Assembly (NCBI GenBank): GCA_029780075.1
Contig: JAKOZI010000031.1
Span: 1 to 37,490 of the forward strand
Direction: 5' to 3'
DNA: 37,490 nt
From: Pseudomonadota bacterium
GTDB lineage: Bacteria; Pseudomonadota; Gammaproteobacteria; Burkholderiales; Rhodocyclaceae
Each line of letters starts with the position of its first letter. Position 1 is the first letter of the stretch. The position numbers and the translations under genes were made by a program. The notes beneath the pieces were generated by a model. The model did not search any database, had not been told where the DNA came from, and saw only the letters and a program-made list of their open reading frames with translations. This document shows, in pieces, positions 1 through 10,819 of the stretch.

Positions 1-1366
1 GAGCATGGAGCAGTGGGCGGCAGAAGAATTTGGCGGAGCGGAACTCGGAGACGGTCGTCTGACCCATCGGCTGATCAAGATCGCGAGCGATTTTGCCGAC
101 AAACCGACGGCGAGTATCCCGAACGCCTGTTCGGGCTGGGCCGAAACGCAAGCGGTGTACCGTTTTTTTGATCAGTCCAGCGAGAAGAAGCAGGCCCTCG
201 GGTGGGAAGCGGTCCTGTCGCCGCACATGGAGAGCGCGAAAACCAGAATGCGCCAGCATCCCGTGGTCCTGTGTCTGCAGGACACCACCGAACTGGACTT
301 CAATGGCCAGTCCATTGAAGGGCTGGGGCCGCTCAGTTACGAGGCGCAACGCGGCTTGTATCTGCATCCCACCTACGCGGTGACCCCGGAGCGGGAACCG
401 CTGGGGGTCATTGACGCCTGGATCTGGGCACGAGAATTCAAGGATGCCGACGGCACCCGTCCGGGAATTCTCGAGAGCATTCGCTGGATAGAAGGCTACG
501 AGCGGGTAGCCGAAGCTGCTGTCACGATGCCCGGCACCCGTCTGGTCTATGTCGCCGACCGGGAAAGCGACATGCTCGGGCTGATGCAACGAGCCCATGC
601 GCTGGAAACGCCGGCCGACTGGCTGCTCCGTTCGCAACACAATCGCTGTCTTCCCGCGGGCGGCAAGCTGTGGACGAAAGTCCGCGCGGGCGAAGCGCTG
701 GGCGAGATCGAATTCCGCCTGCCCGCGCGCGGCAAGCAAGCCGCCCGTCTCGTGCGCCAGAAGCTTTTGGCCTGTCGCACCGAGTTCTCCGATGGCCAAG
801 GCGGACGGTTCCCCGTGACCGGTGTGATCGCCCAGGAAATCGGGGCACCTAACGGCGTCAAGCCCATCGAATGGCGCCTGCTGACCAACCGCGAAGCCCT
901 CAGCTTCGACGCCGTCGTGACGCTGATCGACTGGTATCGCGCGCGCTGGGAAATCGAGATCTTTTTTAATGTCCTGAAGAATGGTTGTCGGGTGGAATCG
1001 CTGCAACTCGGGCACATCGACAAGATCGAACTGGCCTTGGCGGTCTATCTGGTGGTGGCGTGGCGCCTGGCGCACCTCGTTCGACTCGGGCGCACTCATC
1101 CGGACTTGTCCGCCTGCGAGTTGTTCAGCGAGGAGGAATGGAAAGGTGCGTATCTTCTGGCGAAGCAAACACCGCCAGCCACACCGCCCAATCTCCGCCA
1201 GATGATCCGACAGATTGCCAGGCTCGGCGGCTTCCTCGGCCGCAAATGCGATGGCGAACCTGGCGTCAAAACCCTCTGGCTGGGCTTCGCGCGACTGCGA
1301 GACTTCGTCCGGGGAGTCGAACATATGCGTTCAATTTATGAAAAATGAGTTGTGTGTAAGGGTATG
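1..1366 (+). mobile_element. IS4-family (Tn5/IS50-like) insertion sequence, left end outside the window
   Basis: The element consists of a transposase gene that nearly fills it, plus a right terminal repeat at about 1348-1366. The sequence AGTTGTGTGTAAGGGTATG there matches the inward-reading Tn5 outer end (ACTTGTGTATAAGAGTCAG) at 14 of 19 positions, as I align them by eye. The left terminal repeat must lie before base 1, because the transposase start codon is at base 5. The right end sits inside the 3' end of the convergent helicase gene. IS50-type elements usually make 9-bp target duplications, so 1367-1375 is the expected copy on this side. It cannot be confirmed because the left flank is not visible. 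Confidence 0.8.
5..1348 (+). CDS. IS4-family transposase, Tn5/IS50 type
   Basis: This is a cut-and-paste transposase of 447 aa, close to the usual length for Tn5-like enzymes. The N-terminal 60 residues have the typical DNA-binding region (EEFGGAELGDGRL, then the TQAVYRFFD segment). The DDE catalytic triad appears complete: D93 in LQDTTELDF, D185 in the DRESD motif, and E318 in the Y-(2)-R-(3)-E signature starting at Y311 (YRARWEIE), with K325 following. No frameshift or internal stop is present, so the enzyme may be active. The start is the ATG at base 5; its ribosome binding site is off the left edge. The stop lies at the inner edge of the right terminal repeat, and the reading frame overlaps the convergent helicase frame by about 13 bp. 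Confidence 0.93.
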   Translation: MEQWAAEEFGGAELGDGRLTHRLIKIASDFADKPTASIPNACSGWAETQAVYRFFDQSSEKKQALGWEAVLSPHMESAKTRMRQHPVVLCLQDTTELDFNGQSIEGLGPLSYEAQRGLYLHPTYAVTPEREPLGVIDAWIWAREFKDADGTRPGILESIRWIEGYERVAEAAVTMPGTRLVYVADRESDMLGLMQRAHALETPADWLLRSQHNRCLPAGGKLWTKVRAGEALGEIEFRLPARGKQAARLVRQKLLACRTEFSDGQGGRFPVTGVIAQEIGAPNGVKPIEWRLLTNREALSFDAVVTLIDWYRARWEIEIFFNVLKNGCRVESLQLGHIDKIELALAVYLVVAWRLAHLVRLGRTHPDLSACELFSEEEWKGAYLLAKQTPPATPPNLRQMIRQIARLGGFLGRKCDGEPGVKTLWLGFARLRDFVRGVEHMRSIYEK

Positions 1367-4300
1367 GGTTGGCGCAGGTAGTGCGCCTGGTGTGTCTCGC
1401 CGTCCAGAAACTCGACGATCGCGAGGATGAAGTCGTCCGGCTTGTTGAGCGAGTAGAGAATCTCGTTGCGCGTGACGGTGATCGTCGGCGCTCCGGTCAC
1501 GCGGCCCTTCACCTCGATGAAGCGCAGCTTGCCGGTGCCGGGAATCTTGCTTTCGATGTCGTAGCCGAGCTTCTCGACTTCGCGGTCGGTCGGCTCGAAA
1601 CCGAGCCCTCGCTCGATCGCCATGACGATGGCGCGCGCACGGGCAGCGCTGAGTTGGGTGTCGACCGGAGCGGTGAAAGCGGCGGTCGCCTGACCGGTCA
1701 TCGCCTGGATCAAGCCCAGAGGAACGACCAGCAGGCCACCGAGCACGACGGGCGGCAGCGGTGAAATCTGCGCTTCGAGTTTCAGGTCTTCGAGCCGTTT
1801 CTGCAGCCGTCCCTGCAGCAGGTCGGCGCGCTTGCGGGCTTCATTGGAGTTGAGCCTGGCGTTCGGCTTGCCGGCCTGCTCCTGCAGCTTGAGTTCTTCC
1901 GCACGGTGGTCCCAGTAAGTGATCTCCTTGGTCAGCCGCTCCTTCACCGCCGCCTCGGTCCTGGCGATCAGTGCGAGTTTGCGGCCGCGCACTTCGGCCA
2001 GATGTTCGGGCACGACGTGCGCGACGGCATGGCCCTGCGCCCGTTGCTCCAGTCCGTGGGCGATCCACTGCGCTTCGGGCCGGTCGAGGAGGACATTGAC
2101 GCCAGGCTCGCCGGTCTTCAGCGGGCGGTAGTCGAGATAGGGCGCGTAATGGACATGGCGCGTCGTTCCATCCGCCGCCAGTTCGACGTAGAGCATGCGC
2201 TTCGAAACGACGCGGCGCTCGCCGGCGTGGGTGAGGCCGGCATCCTGTATGGCGTGCTCCAGATAGAAGAGCACGCGCGGCAAGGTGCCGGGATCGCGCT
2301 CGTCGACCAGCACGGTGCCGCGCTTGAGAAGGTCACGGTTGCGCTCCAGCGTGAGGTCGATGACGGCGTCGAGCAGCGGGTGACCGGGGCAGATGAAAGC
2401 CGCCAGCGGCTGGTCCTGCGGGGCGACCAGCGCCTTGTCGAAAGCGATGCGCTCATAGCGCGGCAGCACCGGTTCGCCGATGCCGATCAGGCGATCGCGG
2501 TGGCGCACCGGGGCGGGAACGTGGGTGACTTCGTAACGGCGAGGTTCGCGCTGCCTGGCCGCTCCACCGAGCTGCCTGAAGGCTTCATGAAAGAAGGACT
2601 CGATATAGTGCGGTTGCAGGCGGCGGGCATCGGCGCGCTCCATGTCCTCGCGGATGCGCTGCACCCGGCTGGCGTCCATCGCGTCGTGCGCCAGCACGCG
2701 CTCTTCGAGCAGGTTCTGCAGGTGGCCGTGGTCGAGCGCGATGTCGAGCACCGTCGTCAGGTAGGCTTTGACTTCCGGCTTTTCGCCATGGCGGATCGCT
2801 TCGATCAGGAGTTCCCTGAGCGACTTGCCCTCGAATTCCAGCTTGCCGAGAACGTCGAAAACCTGCCCGCCGAGCGCCTGGCGCGCCTGTTCGAGCTTTT
2901 CCAGCAGCTTGCGATAGACATCGCCTTCGCGGGTATCGTCCGCCACCAGATTCCACAGGTGGCAGACCTCGGTCTGGCCGATGCGGTGGATGCGGCCGAA
3001 GCGCTGTTCGAGCCGGTTCGGGTTCCACGGCAGGTCGTAGTTGACCATCAGATGGGCACGCTGCAGGTTGATGCCCTCGCCGGCGGCGTCGGTCGCCAGC
3101 AGCACCTGCACCGCGGGGTCGTGCTTGAACGATTCCTGCACCTTCAGGCGCTCTTCGCGGCCGATGCCGCCGTGGATGATGACCACGGCTTCCCGGCGGC
3201 CGAGCAGCGTGGTGATGCGCTGTTCGAGATAGTTGAGCGTGTCGCGGTGCTCGGTGAAGATGACGAGCTTCTGATGCGGCGAAGGCGTTGGCGGTGGGAT
3301 CGGACCGGCGCCATAGGGAGCCGGCGGCTCGGCGACGCGATGGGCTATGGCCGCCGGAGTGAAGATTTCAGCAAGCAGACTGGCGAGTTCGCGCCACTTG
3401 GTGTCGGTGCCACTGCGGCGCACGGCCAGCGCCTGGCTTTCGAGCCCCTTCAGCGTTTCGATCTCGATGCGCAGTTCGGCCATCGAGCGGGCCGCGGTGG
3501 CCTGATCGAGGATTCCCTCTTCGGCCGCCTCGACCTCGTTGTCGGGCGCTTCGTCCAGATCGTCGATATCGTCGCTGTCGAGCGCCGGCAGCGCGGCCGG
3601 GAGGATCGATGCGCTCTGGCCGCCACGCTGCAGGACGTCCAGTTCGCGCAGACGGCTTTCGAGGCGTTCGCGGCGGCGGCACAGCGACTGGTAGATGGCC
3701 TCCGGCGAGGACGCCAGACGCCGTTGCAGGATGGTCAGCGCAAAGCCGACGGTGCCGGCGCGCTTGTCGTTCTCCAGCGCTTCGGCGCGGTTGAATTCCT
3801 CGCGCACGTAGCCGGTGACGGCCCGGTAGAGGATGGCTTCCGCGTCGGAGAGCTGGTAGGGCACGGTGTAGGCAATCCGCTCGGGGAAGAGTGGCGTGCC
3901 GTCGAACTTGCGCAGGCTTTCTTTCACCATCCGGCGCATCAGGTCCGAGACATCGGCGGTATGCACGCCATCGCGATAGCGGCCTTCGAAACGGTCACCG
4001 TCGAGCAGCGCCATGAACAGCTGGAAGTCGGCTTCCTTGCCGTTGTGCGGGGTCGCCGACATCAGCAGGAAGTGCCGGGTGAGCGTCGACAGCAACTGGC
4101 CGAGGCGATAGCGTCGGGTGTATTTCGTCTCGCCGCCGAACACGGTCGCCGACATCTTGTGCGCTTCGTCGCAGACCACGAGATCCCAGCGGCAATCGGG
4201 GGCCTGGATTTTCTGCTGCACGTCTTCGTTGCGTGAGAGCTTGTCGAGGCGGGCGATGACGAGGTTGGCTTCGAGGAACCAGTTGCCGGTGCGCGCCGCT

Positions 4301-4860
4301 TCGAGCTTGTCGTTGGTCAGGATCTCGAAGGGCAGGTGAAAGCGCCGGTAGAGTTCGTCCTGCCACTGTTCGGCCAGACTGCCGGGACAGACGATCAGGC
4401 AGCGCTGCAGGTCGCCGCGGACGATCAGCTCCTTGATCAGCAGACCGGCCATGATCGTCTTGCCGGCGCCGGGGTCGTCCGCCAGGAGAAAGCGCAGCGG
4501 CTGGCGAGGCAGCATCGTTTCGTAGACCGCGGTGATCTGGTGCGGTAGTGGATCGACGAGCGAGGTATGCACCGCCAGCACCGGGTCGAACAGGTGTGCC
4601 AAGCGGATGCGCTGGGCCTCGGACACCAGGCGGAAGAGTGCGCCATCGCCATCGAAGCTCCACGGTCGGCCCTGCTCGACAAGTTCCAGGCGCGGTTCGT
4701 CGTCACGGTAGAGAAGCTCGTTGGCCACCTTGCCGGAGGGCGTCTTGTAGGTCAGCTCCAGTGCCGCGGAACCAAACCACTGAACGCTGACCACGACCAC
4801 CAATGCGTCAGGAACGATGCCGCGGATGGCGGCGTTGGGCTGGAGTTGTTCGAGTTTCAT
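1336..4860 (-). CDS. SNF2-type DEAD/DEAH helicase with C-terminal DUF3883 domain; 3' end replaced by IS sequence
   Basis: This is a large superfamily 2 helicase or translocase, about 1174 aa from the ATG at 4860. It has Walker A DDPGAGKT (about residues 128-135), a DEAH box (231-234), motif III SAT (268-270), and motifs V/VI in the second RecA domain (ATDAAGEGINL, then QRFGRIHRIGQ). A long basic/coiled region and a C-terminal DUF3883 domain follow. DUF3883 shows GYDIES...FIEVKGR, a PD-(D/E)XK-like pattern (D1101, E1116, K1118). Relatives are DISARM DrmD-like and other defence-associated SNF2 helicases, so a role in phage defence is plausible but inferred. The start at 4860 was chosen because family members, as I remember them, begin MKLEQLQPNAAIRG. 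An in-frame ATG at 4902 forms an ATGA overlap with the upstream gene and would add 14 residues. The last nine codons and the TAA stop come from the IS right end, so a short native C-terminus is lost. The cluster order is uma2-like, RHH gene, helicase. Confidence 0.88.
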   Translation of the reverse strand: MKLEQLQPNAAIRGIVPDALVVVVSVQWFGSAALELTYKTPSGKVANELLYRDDEPRLELVEQGRPWSFDGDGALFRLVSEAQRIRLAHLFDPVLAVHTSLVDPLPHQITAVYETMLPRQPLRFLLADDPGAGKTIMAGLLIKELIVRGDLQRCLIVCPGSLAEQWQDELYRRFHLPFEILTNDKLEAARTGNWFLEANLVIARLDKLSRNEDVQQKIQAPDCRWDLVVCDEAHKMSATVFGGETKYTRRYRLGQLLSTLTRHFLLMSATPHNGKEADFQLFMALLDGDRFEGRYRDGVHTADVSDLMRRMVKESLRKFDGTPLFPERIAYTVPYQLSDAEAILYRAVTGYVREEFNRAEALENDKRAGTVGFALTILQRRLASSPEAIYQSLCRRRERLESRLRELDVLQRGGQSASILPAALPALDSDDIDDLDEAPDNEVEAAEEGILDQATAARSMAELRIEIETLKGLESQALAVRRSGTDTKWRELASLLAEIFTPAAIAHRVAEPPAPYGAGPIPPPTPSPHQKLVIFTEHRDTLNYLEQRITTLLGRREAVVIIHGGIGREERLKVQESFKHDPAVQVLLATDAAGEGINLQRAHLMVNYDLPWNPNRLEQRFGRIHRIGQTEVCHLWNLVADDTREGDVYRKLLEKLEQARQALGGQVFDVLGKLEFEGKSLRELLIEAIRHGEKPEVKAYLTTVLDIALDHGHLQNLLEERVLAHDAMDASRVQRIREDMERADARRLQPHYIESFFHEAFRQLGGAARQREPRRYEVTHVPAPVRHRDRLIGIGEPVLPRYERIAFDKALVAPQDQPLAAFICPGHPLLDAVIDLTLERNRDLLKRGTVLVDERDPGTLPRVLFYLEHAIQDAGLTHAGERRVVSKRMLYVELAADGTTRHVHYAPYLDYRPLKTGEPGVNVLLDRPEAQWIAHGLEQRAQGHAVAHVVPEHLAEVRGRKLALIARTEAAVKERLTKEITYWDHRAEELKLQEQAGKPNARLNSNEARKRADLLQGRLQKRLEDLKLEAQISPLPPVVLGGLLVVPLGLIQAMTGQATAAFTAPVDTQLSAARARAIVMAIERGLGFEPTDREVEKLGYDIESKIPGTGKLRFIEVKGRVTGAPTITVTRNEILYSLNKPDDFILAIVEFLDGETHQAHYLRQPIPLHTTHFS

Positions 4861-4898
4861 GACCGATCGCAACCTGGAATTATTGTTCTCTGCCGTGC

Positions 4899-5168
4899 TC
4901 ATCCGACGGTGTCGACCAGCGTAGGAGCCCGGCACCGCAGTCTGACCGATATCTGGCGCAGTTCGACGATCCCCTTCTGGCGCAGGTTGCGCTTGCTCTT
5001 CCAGTCACGCAGCGCGTCGCGAATCACTTCGCTGCTGGACGCGTATTCGCCAGTGGCAACGGCGCCGCGAACGATCTCGACCATCTCGGTCGGCAGAGCA
5101 ATGCTGGTCTTTTCGGCGGTGGTGATGGGTCCTTCTCTCGGCAGCAAGCGCAATCGGGGCAGCTTCAC
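4899..5168 (-). CDS. Ribbon-helix-helix (ParD/CopG-like) antitoxin-type protein, no toxin partner
   Basis: This small protein (89 aa) has a ParD-like ribbon-helix-helix core: KTSIALPTEMVEIV as the strand and first helix, and GEYASSSEVIRDALRDWK as the turn and second helix. Such proteins bind DNA as dimers, repress their own operon and neutralise a ParE-type toxin. No ParE gene follows; the next gene is the helicase. The start used is GTG at 5168, with AAGGGA about 9 nt upstream and only 6 bp after the preceding stop. Where relatives usually begin (M-x-T-AEKTS) there is an ATC codon, itself preceded by GAGAGAAGGA, as if an ATG had been lost. The last 15 or so residues do not resemble the usual ParD tail. 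It is probably a transcriptional regulator or an orphan antitoxin. Confidence 0.75.
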   Translation of the reverse strand: MKLPRLRLLPREGPITTAEKTSIALPTEMVEIVRGAVATGEYASSSEVIRDALRDWKSKRNLRQKGIVELRQISVRLRCRAPTLVDTVG

Positions 5169-5174
5169 ACTAGA

Positions 5175-5726
5175 CTATCCCTTGCGCTTCCACAGACGGC
5201 TGAAATCGAAATCCAGGGCGCATCTGGACAGTTCGAAACCGTGGGTTTCGTCGTGGAAATCGCCGACCTTGCGATATTCCCCCTCTACGAGCCGCCACAC
5301 TTTGGCCATTTTCACTTCCGGGTAGACCAGCACGTAATGAAGCACGCCTTCCGTGCGGTAAAGATCGAATTTGACGACTTCATCCCGCCGGGTGGTCTTG
5401 GGCGAGAGGACTTCGAAAATCAGATCGGGGGCGCGGGTCAGCCGTTCGCTTTCGGGTGGGTAGCAGATCACCAGCACGTCGGGACGGACGACGGTGTCTT
5501 GCGCAAATTCCACGTCTATTTCAAACACCGCCTGGCAATGCGGGCAATCGTCGAGCGATTCGTCGAGTTGCCGAAAGATGGCGGCGCTGACCTGCTGATG
5601 ACCGAGGCTGGGCGACGGGCCCATTGCCACCGGTTGGCCGTGAATCAGTTCCCAATCGCCTTCCCATTGCAGGTAATCCTGCACCGTGTAGGCCTCGACT
5701 GCTGGGTGCATGGACATCGCCTGCAT
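5175..5726 (-). CDS. Uma2-family (DUF820) PD-(D/E)XK nuclease-like protein
   Basis: This 183-aa protein has the length and motifs of the Uma2/DUF820 family, which has a restriction-endonuclease fold. Visible signature residues are E26 in WELIHG, D83 in VVRPDVLV, E105 in PDLIFEVLSPKT, and K110/K119 with the following YRTEGVLHYVLVYP strand. The family is abundant in cyanobacteria and some environmental proteobacteria, and its function is not established; a nuclease role is inferred from the fold. It is the first gene of a tight minus-strand cluster with the RHH protein and the helicase. Three candidate ATGs lie at 5726, 5717 and 5711. The AAGGGAG just upstream is too close to the first and best spaced for the one at 5717. 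Confidence 0.88.
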   Translation of the reverse strand: MQAMSMHPAVEAYTVQDYLQWEGDWELIHGQPVAMGPSPSLGHQQVSAAIFRQLDESLDDCPHCQAVFEIDVEFAQDTVVRPDVLVICYPPESERLTRAPDLIFEVLSPKTTRRDEVVKFDLYRTEGVLHYVLVYPEVKMAKVWRLVEGEYRKVGDFHDETHGFELSRCALDFDFSRLWKRKG

Positions 5727-6149
5727 ACTCCCTTCGTTTGAAAGCGGACTGGAAATCCGACGGAGCTTCAGCAGTGTAGGAAGCCCGCTGCCAGGCCGTC
5801 AACCCTGGCAATCGTGGTCGGTACCGGTGCAGCCTGCGGATCCGCGTGACCGACCGCCTCGTCGCCCAACTTCCTCCTCCCTCGGAACGCTGGTCCGCGT
5901 GCGGGGATCAGGCGCAGCGGCGCCGTCGGCACTCCCGGGCGGGCCAGAATGTGACGCCGGAATTGCGTCAATCGACGCTTGAAGGTAGTATCCATGCCGC
6001 GCGCCGCATGATTGGGCTGATCTTGTCAACCTGCCGGTTCGGCGGCCCCATCCGAACCGCTCCGCAATTCCCCACTGCGGAAGAAAAGTGGCCCTGCCAT
6101 TGGCTCGGGTCCTTATATTAACTTCGCAACTACCTCTACTGTTCCCAGA
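5727..6149. other. Gene-free interval between the accessory cluster and secA
   Basis: These 423 bp separate the divergent Uma2-family gene and secA. I see no convincing gene: short frames on both strands have arginine- and proline-rich translations typical of GC-rich non-coding DNA. A TATATT hexamer at 6114-6119 could be a -10 element for secA, but no matching -35 is present 16-18 bp upstream. Rhodocyclales usually carry an M23 peptidase or lpxC-region genes before secA; nothing like them remains here, so this may be a rearrangement junction. Confidence 0.5.
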
Positions 6150-8861
<2,712 letters not shown>

Positions 8862-8879
8862 CTGCCGGCTACTGATCAC

Positions 8880-8916
8880 CAGGCGAGCGGCCCGGCGCCT
8901 GCATACCGCTCGCCTG
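8880..8916 (+). terminator. Hairpin between secA and argJ
   Basis: A perfect 11-bp inverted repeat (CAGGCGAGCGG / CCGCTCGCCTG, 8880-8890 and 8906-8916) has a 15-nt loop and begins 18 bp after the secA stop. It is followed only by TCTCC, so there is no real U-tract. It may be a terminator or attenuating stem, or an mRNA 3'-end stabiliser, between secA and argJ. Confidence 0.5.
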
Positions 8917-8936
8917 TCTCCGAACGTGAGGTCGCC

Positions 8937-10175
8937 ATGCCCGTCAACTACAGTACCCCCTCCCCTGCAGCCTTGTTCCCGGTCGCCGGTGTTCGTCTCG
9001 GGGTGACCGAAGCGGCAATCCGCAAGCCCGATCGCCCGGACCTGACGGTTCTCGATCTGAGCGCCGGTACGCGCGTCGCCGGGGTGTTCACCGCCAACCG
9101 CTTCTGCGCCGCGCCCGTACAGATCTGCCGCCGCCACCTGGAACTCGGCAGCGACATCCGCGCCCTGGTCATCAATACCGGTGTGGCGAATGCCGGCACG
9201 GGTGATGCCGGCTGGCATGCCGCGGTGGACAGTTGTACCGCGCTCGGGCAGTTGCTGGGTATCGCCGACCGGCAGGTGTTGCCCTTCTCGACCGGCGTCA
9301 TCCTCGAACCCTTGCCGACGGAGCGCCTGATCGCCGGTCTCCCGGCCTGTGTCACCGACCTCCGGGCCGACAACTGGCATGCCGCCGCACACGCGATCAT
9401 GACCACCGACACGGTTGCCAAGGCGGCCTCGCGGCGTGTGCTCATCGCCGGCCGGACCGTCACCGTCACCGGCATCAGCAAGGGCGCCGGGATGATTCGG
9501 CCGAACATGGCGACGATGCTCGGTTTCATCGCCACCGACGCCGACATCGGCACGCCCCTGCTGCAGGAGTTGCTGCGCGAAGCGGCCGATGCGTCGTTCA
9601 ACTGCATCACGGTGGACGGCGATACGTCAACCAACGACTCCCTGATCCTGATCGCTACCGCGCAGGCCGGCGCCGCATTCGCCGACTCGGCCGCGCCCGG
9701 CTACTCGGTGCTGCGGGACACGGTGATCGCCGTCGCCCGGGAACTCGCGCAGGCGATCGTTCGCGACGGCGAAGGGGCCAGCAAGTTCATCAGCATCGCC
9801 GTCGAAGGTGGCCGCGACCGTGCGGAGTGCAAGCGCGTGGCTTACGCGGTGGCCCATTCGCCGCTGGTAAAGACCGCCTTCTTCGCTTCCGACCCGAACC
9901 TCGGCCGCATCCTGGCCGCGATCGGCTACGCCGACGTTGCAGACCTCGACGTGGATCGCATCAGCGTCTGGCTGAGCAGCGCGGGAACCGAGGTCCTGGT
10001 CGCCGAGCAGGGTGGTCGGGCGGCGTCATACCGCGAAGAGGACGGGGCCGCGATCATGCTGCAGGCCGAGATCGGCGTCCGCATCGAGTTGCGGCGCGGC
10101 CCGGCCAGCGCCGTCGTGTATACCTGTGATCTCTCCTACGACTACGTGCGGATCAACGCCGACTATCGCAGCTAG
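8937..10175 (+). CDS. argJ: Glutamate N-acetyltransferase / amino-acid N-acetyltransferase ArgJ
   Basis: ArgJ moves the acetyl group from N-acetylornithine to glutamate, recycling it in arginine synthesis; some members also use acetyl-CoA and so catalyse the first step. The protein is 412 aa, typical for the family. The precursor cuts itself before a threonine nucleophile, seen here as T193 in NMATMLGF after the [10 protein letters not shown] segment. The oxyanion-hole pair is T119-G120 in STGVI. The MTTDT motif (155-159) and the C-terminal [15 protein letters not shown] are also conserved. The ATG at 8937 is preceded by GTGAGG. Whether this copy is mono- or bifunctional cannot be read from the sequence. 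It converges on apaG, 58 bp away. Confidence 0.97.
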   Translation: MPVNYSTPSPAALFPVAGVRLGVTEAAIRKPDRPDLTVLDLSAGTRVAGVFTANRFCAAPVQICRRHLELGSDIRALVINTGVANAGTGDAGWHAAVDSCTALGQLLGIADRQVLPFSTGVILEPLPTERLIAGLPACVTDLRADNWHAAAHAIMTTDTVAKAASRRVLIAGRTVTVTGISKGAGMIRPNMATMLGFIATDADIGTPLLQELLREAADASFNCITVDGDTSTNDSLILIATAQAGAAFADSAAPGYSVLRDTVIAVARELAQAIVRDGEGASKFISIAVEGGRDRAECKRVAYAVAHSPLVKTAFFASDPNLGRILAAIGYADVADLDVDRISVWLSSAGTEVLVAEQGGRAASYREEDGAAIMLQAEIGVRIELRRGPASAVVYTCDLSYDYVRINADYRS

Positions 10176-10233
10176 ACGCGTCGCAGAAGTACGAGAACAG
10201 CGCGTCGCTGTGCTTGAGACTCAAGGGCTGGAA

Positions 10234-10617
10234 TCAGTGCAGGACGTGCGGAATCGCCAGGGTGAACTCGGGGATGTCGGCTTCGAACTGCTTCCCGTCG
10301 ACAGCCGTGAACTGGTAGCTGCCGCGCATCGTGCCCACCGGTGTGTCGAATTGGCAGCCGCTGGTATAGACGAACTGCTCGCCCGGCTGCAGCAACGGCT
10401 GTCGGCCGACGACACCCAGGCCGCGGACTTCCTGCACCTCGCCCCCGGCGTCGGTAATGATCCAGTGACGTGAAATCAGCTGCGCAGCGACTGTCCCGAC
10501 GTTGTCTATGGTGATGGTATACGCAAAGACGTAGTTGTCGTTCGCCGGATCCGACTGCTCGGCGATGTATTGCGGGACCGCGACGACTGCGATCTCGTAT
10601 TTCTTGCTTTCGGCCAT
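10234..10617 (-). CDS. apaG: Co2+/Mg2+ efflux-associated protein ApaG
   Basis: ApaG is a small single-domain beta-sandwich protein (DUF525 fold) of unclear biochemical role, linked to Co2+/Mg2+ resistance in enterobacteria. The 127-aa product fits the family length of about 125. Recognisable features are the opening strand YEIAVVAVPQYIAEQSDP, the FAYTITIDN strand, RHWIITDAGG, the glycine-rich GLGVVGRQPLLQPGEQFVYTSG segment and MRGSYQF near the end. The start at 10617 (MAESKKYEI) was preferred over the upstream ATG at 10638 because it matches the family N-terminus. The preceding bases contain only a weak GAG-type ribosome binding site. It is a single gene, convergent with argJ and divergent from rpe. 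Confidence 0.95.
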   Translation of the reverse strand: MAESKKYEIAVVAVPQYIAEQSDPANDNYVFAYTITIDNVGTVAAQLISRHWIITDAGGEVQEVRGLGVVGRQPLLQPGEQFVYTSGCQFDTPVGTMRGSYQFTAVDGKQFEADIPEFTLAIPHVLH

Positions 10618-10819
10618 GTCTGCTCGATGTCGGAACACTCAGAACCCGCATTGCACACCAAACCGTGTGGGCTGACAAGCTTGTTGTCGCCGTCGGGCGC
10701 AGATTCGCTTGCCACCCGCATCGCACGGTGACTTTGGCGGTACTCTCGGCGCTCTTGTGCTCCGGGGCGCACGCATTTTGGCATTAGAATATAACCCTGT
10801 CCGATCAGGGGTTCCTGCC

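Noticed and set aside
1906..4236. Long open frame on the plus strand opposite the helicase
   Set aside because: It mirrors the helicase codons in a GC-rich gene and its translation matches no family; the helicase motifs on the minus strand are decisive.
5768..5995. Possible 75-aa gene in the secA upstream gap
   Set aside because: The translation is low-complexity Arg/Pro/Ala, has no recognisable motif and lacks a ribosome binding site; other frames there look equally random.
10755..10795. Promoter for rpe (TAGAAT/TATAAC near 10785-10795)
   Set aside because: The AT-rich hexamers are attractive, but no -35 lies at 16-18 bp; the evidence was too weak to list.
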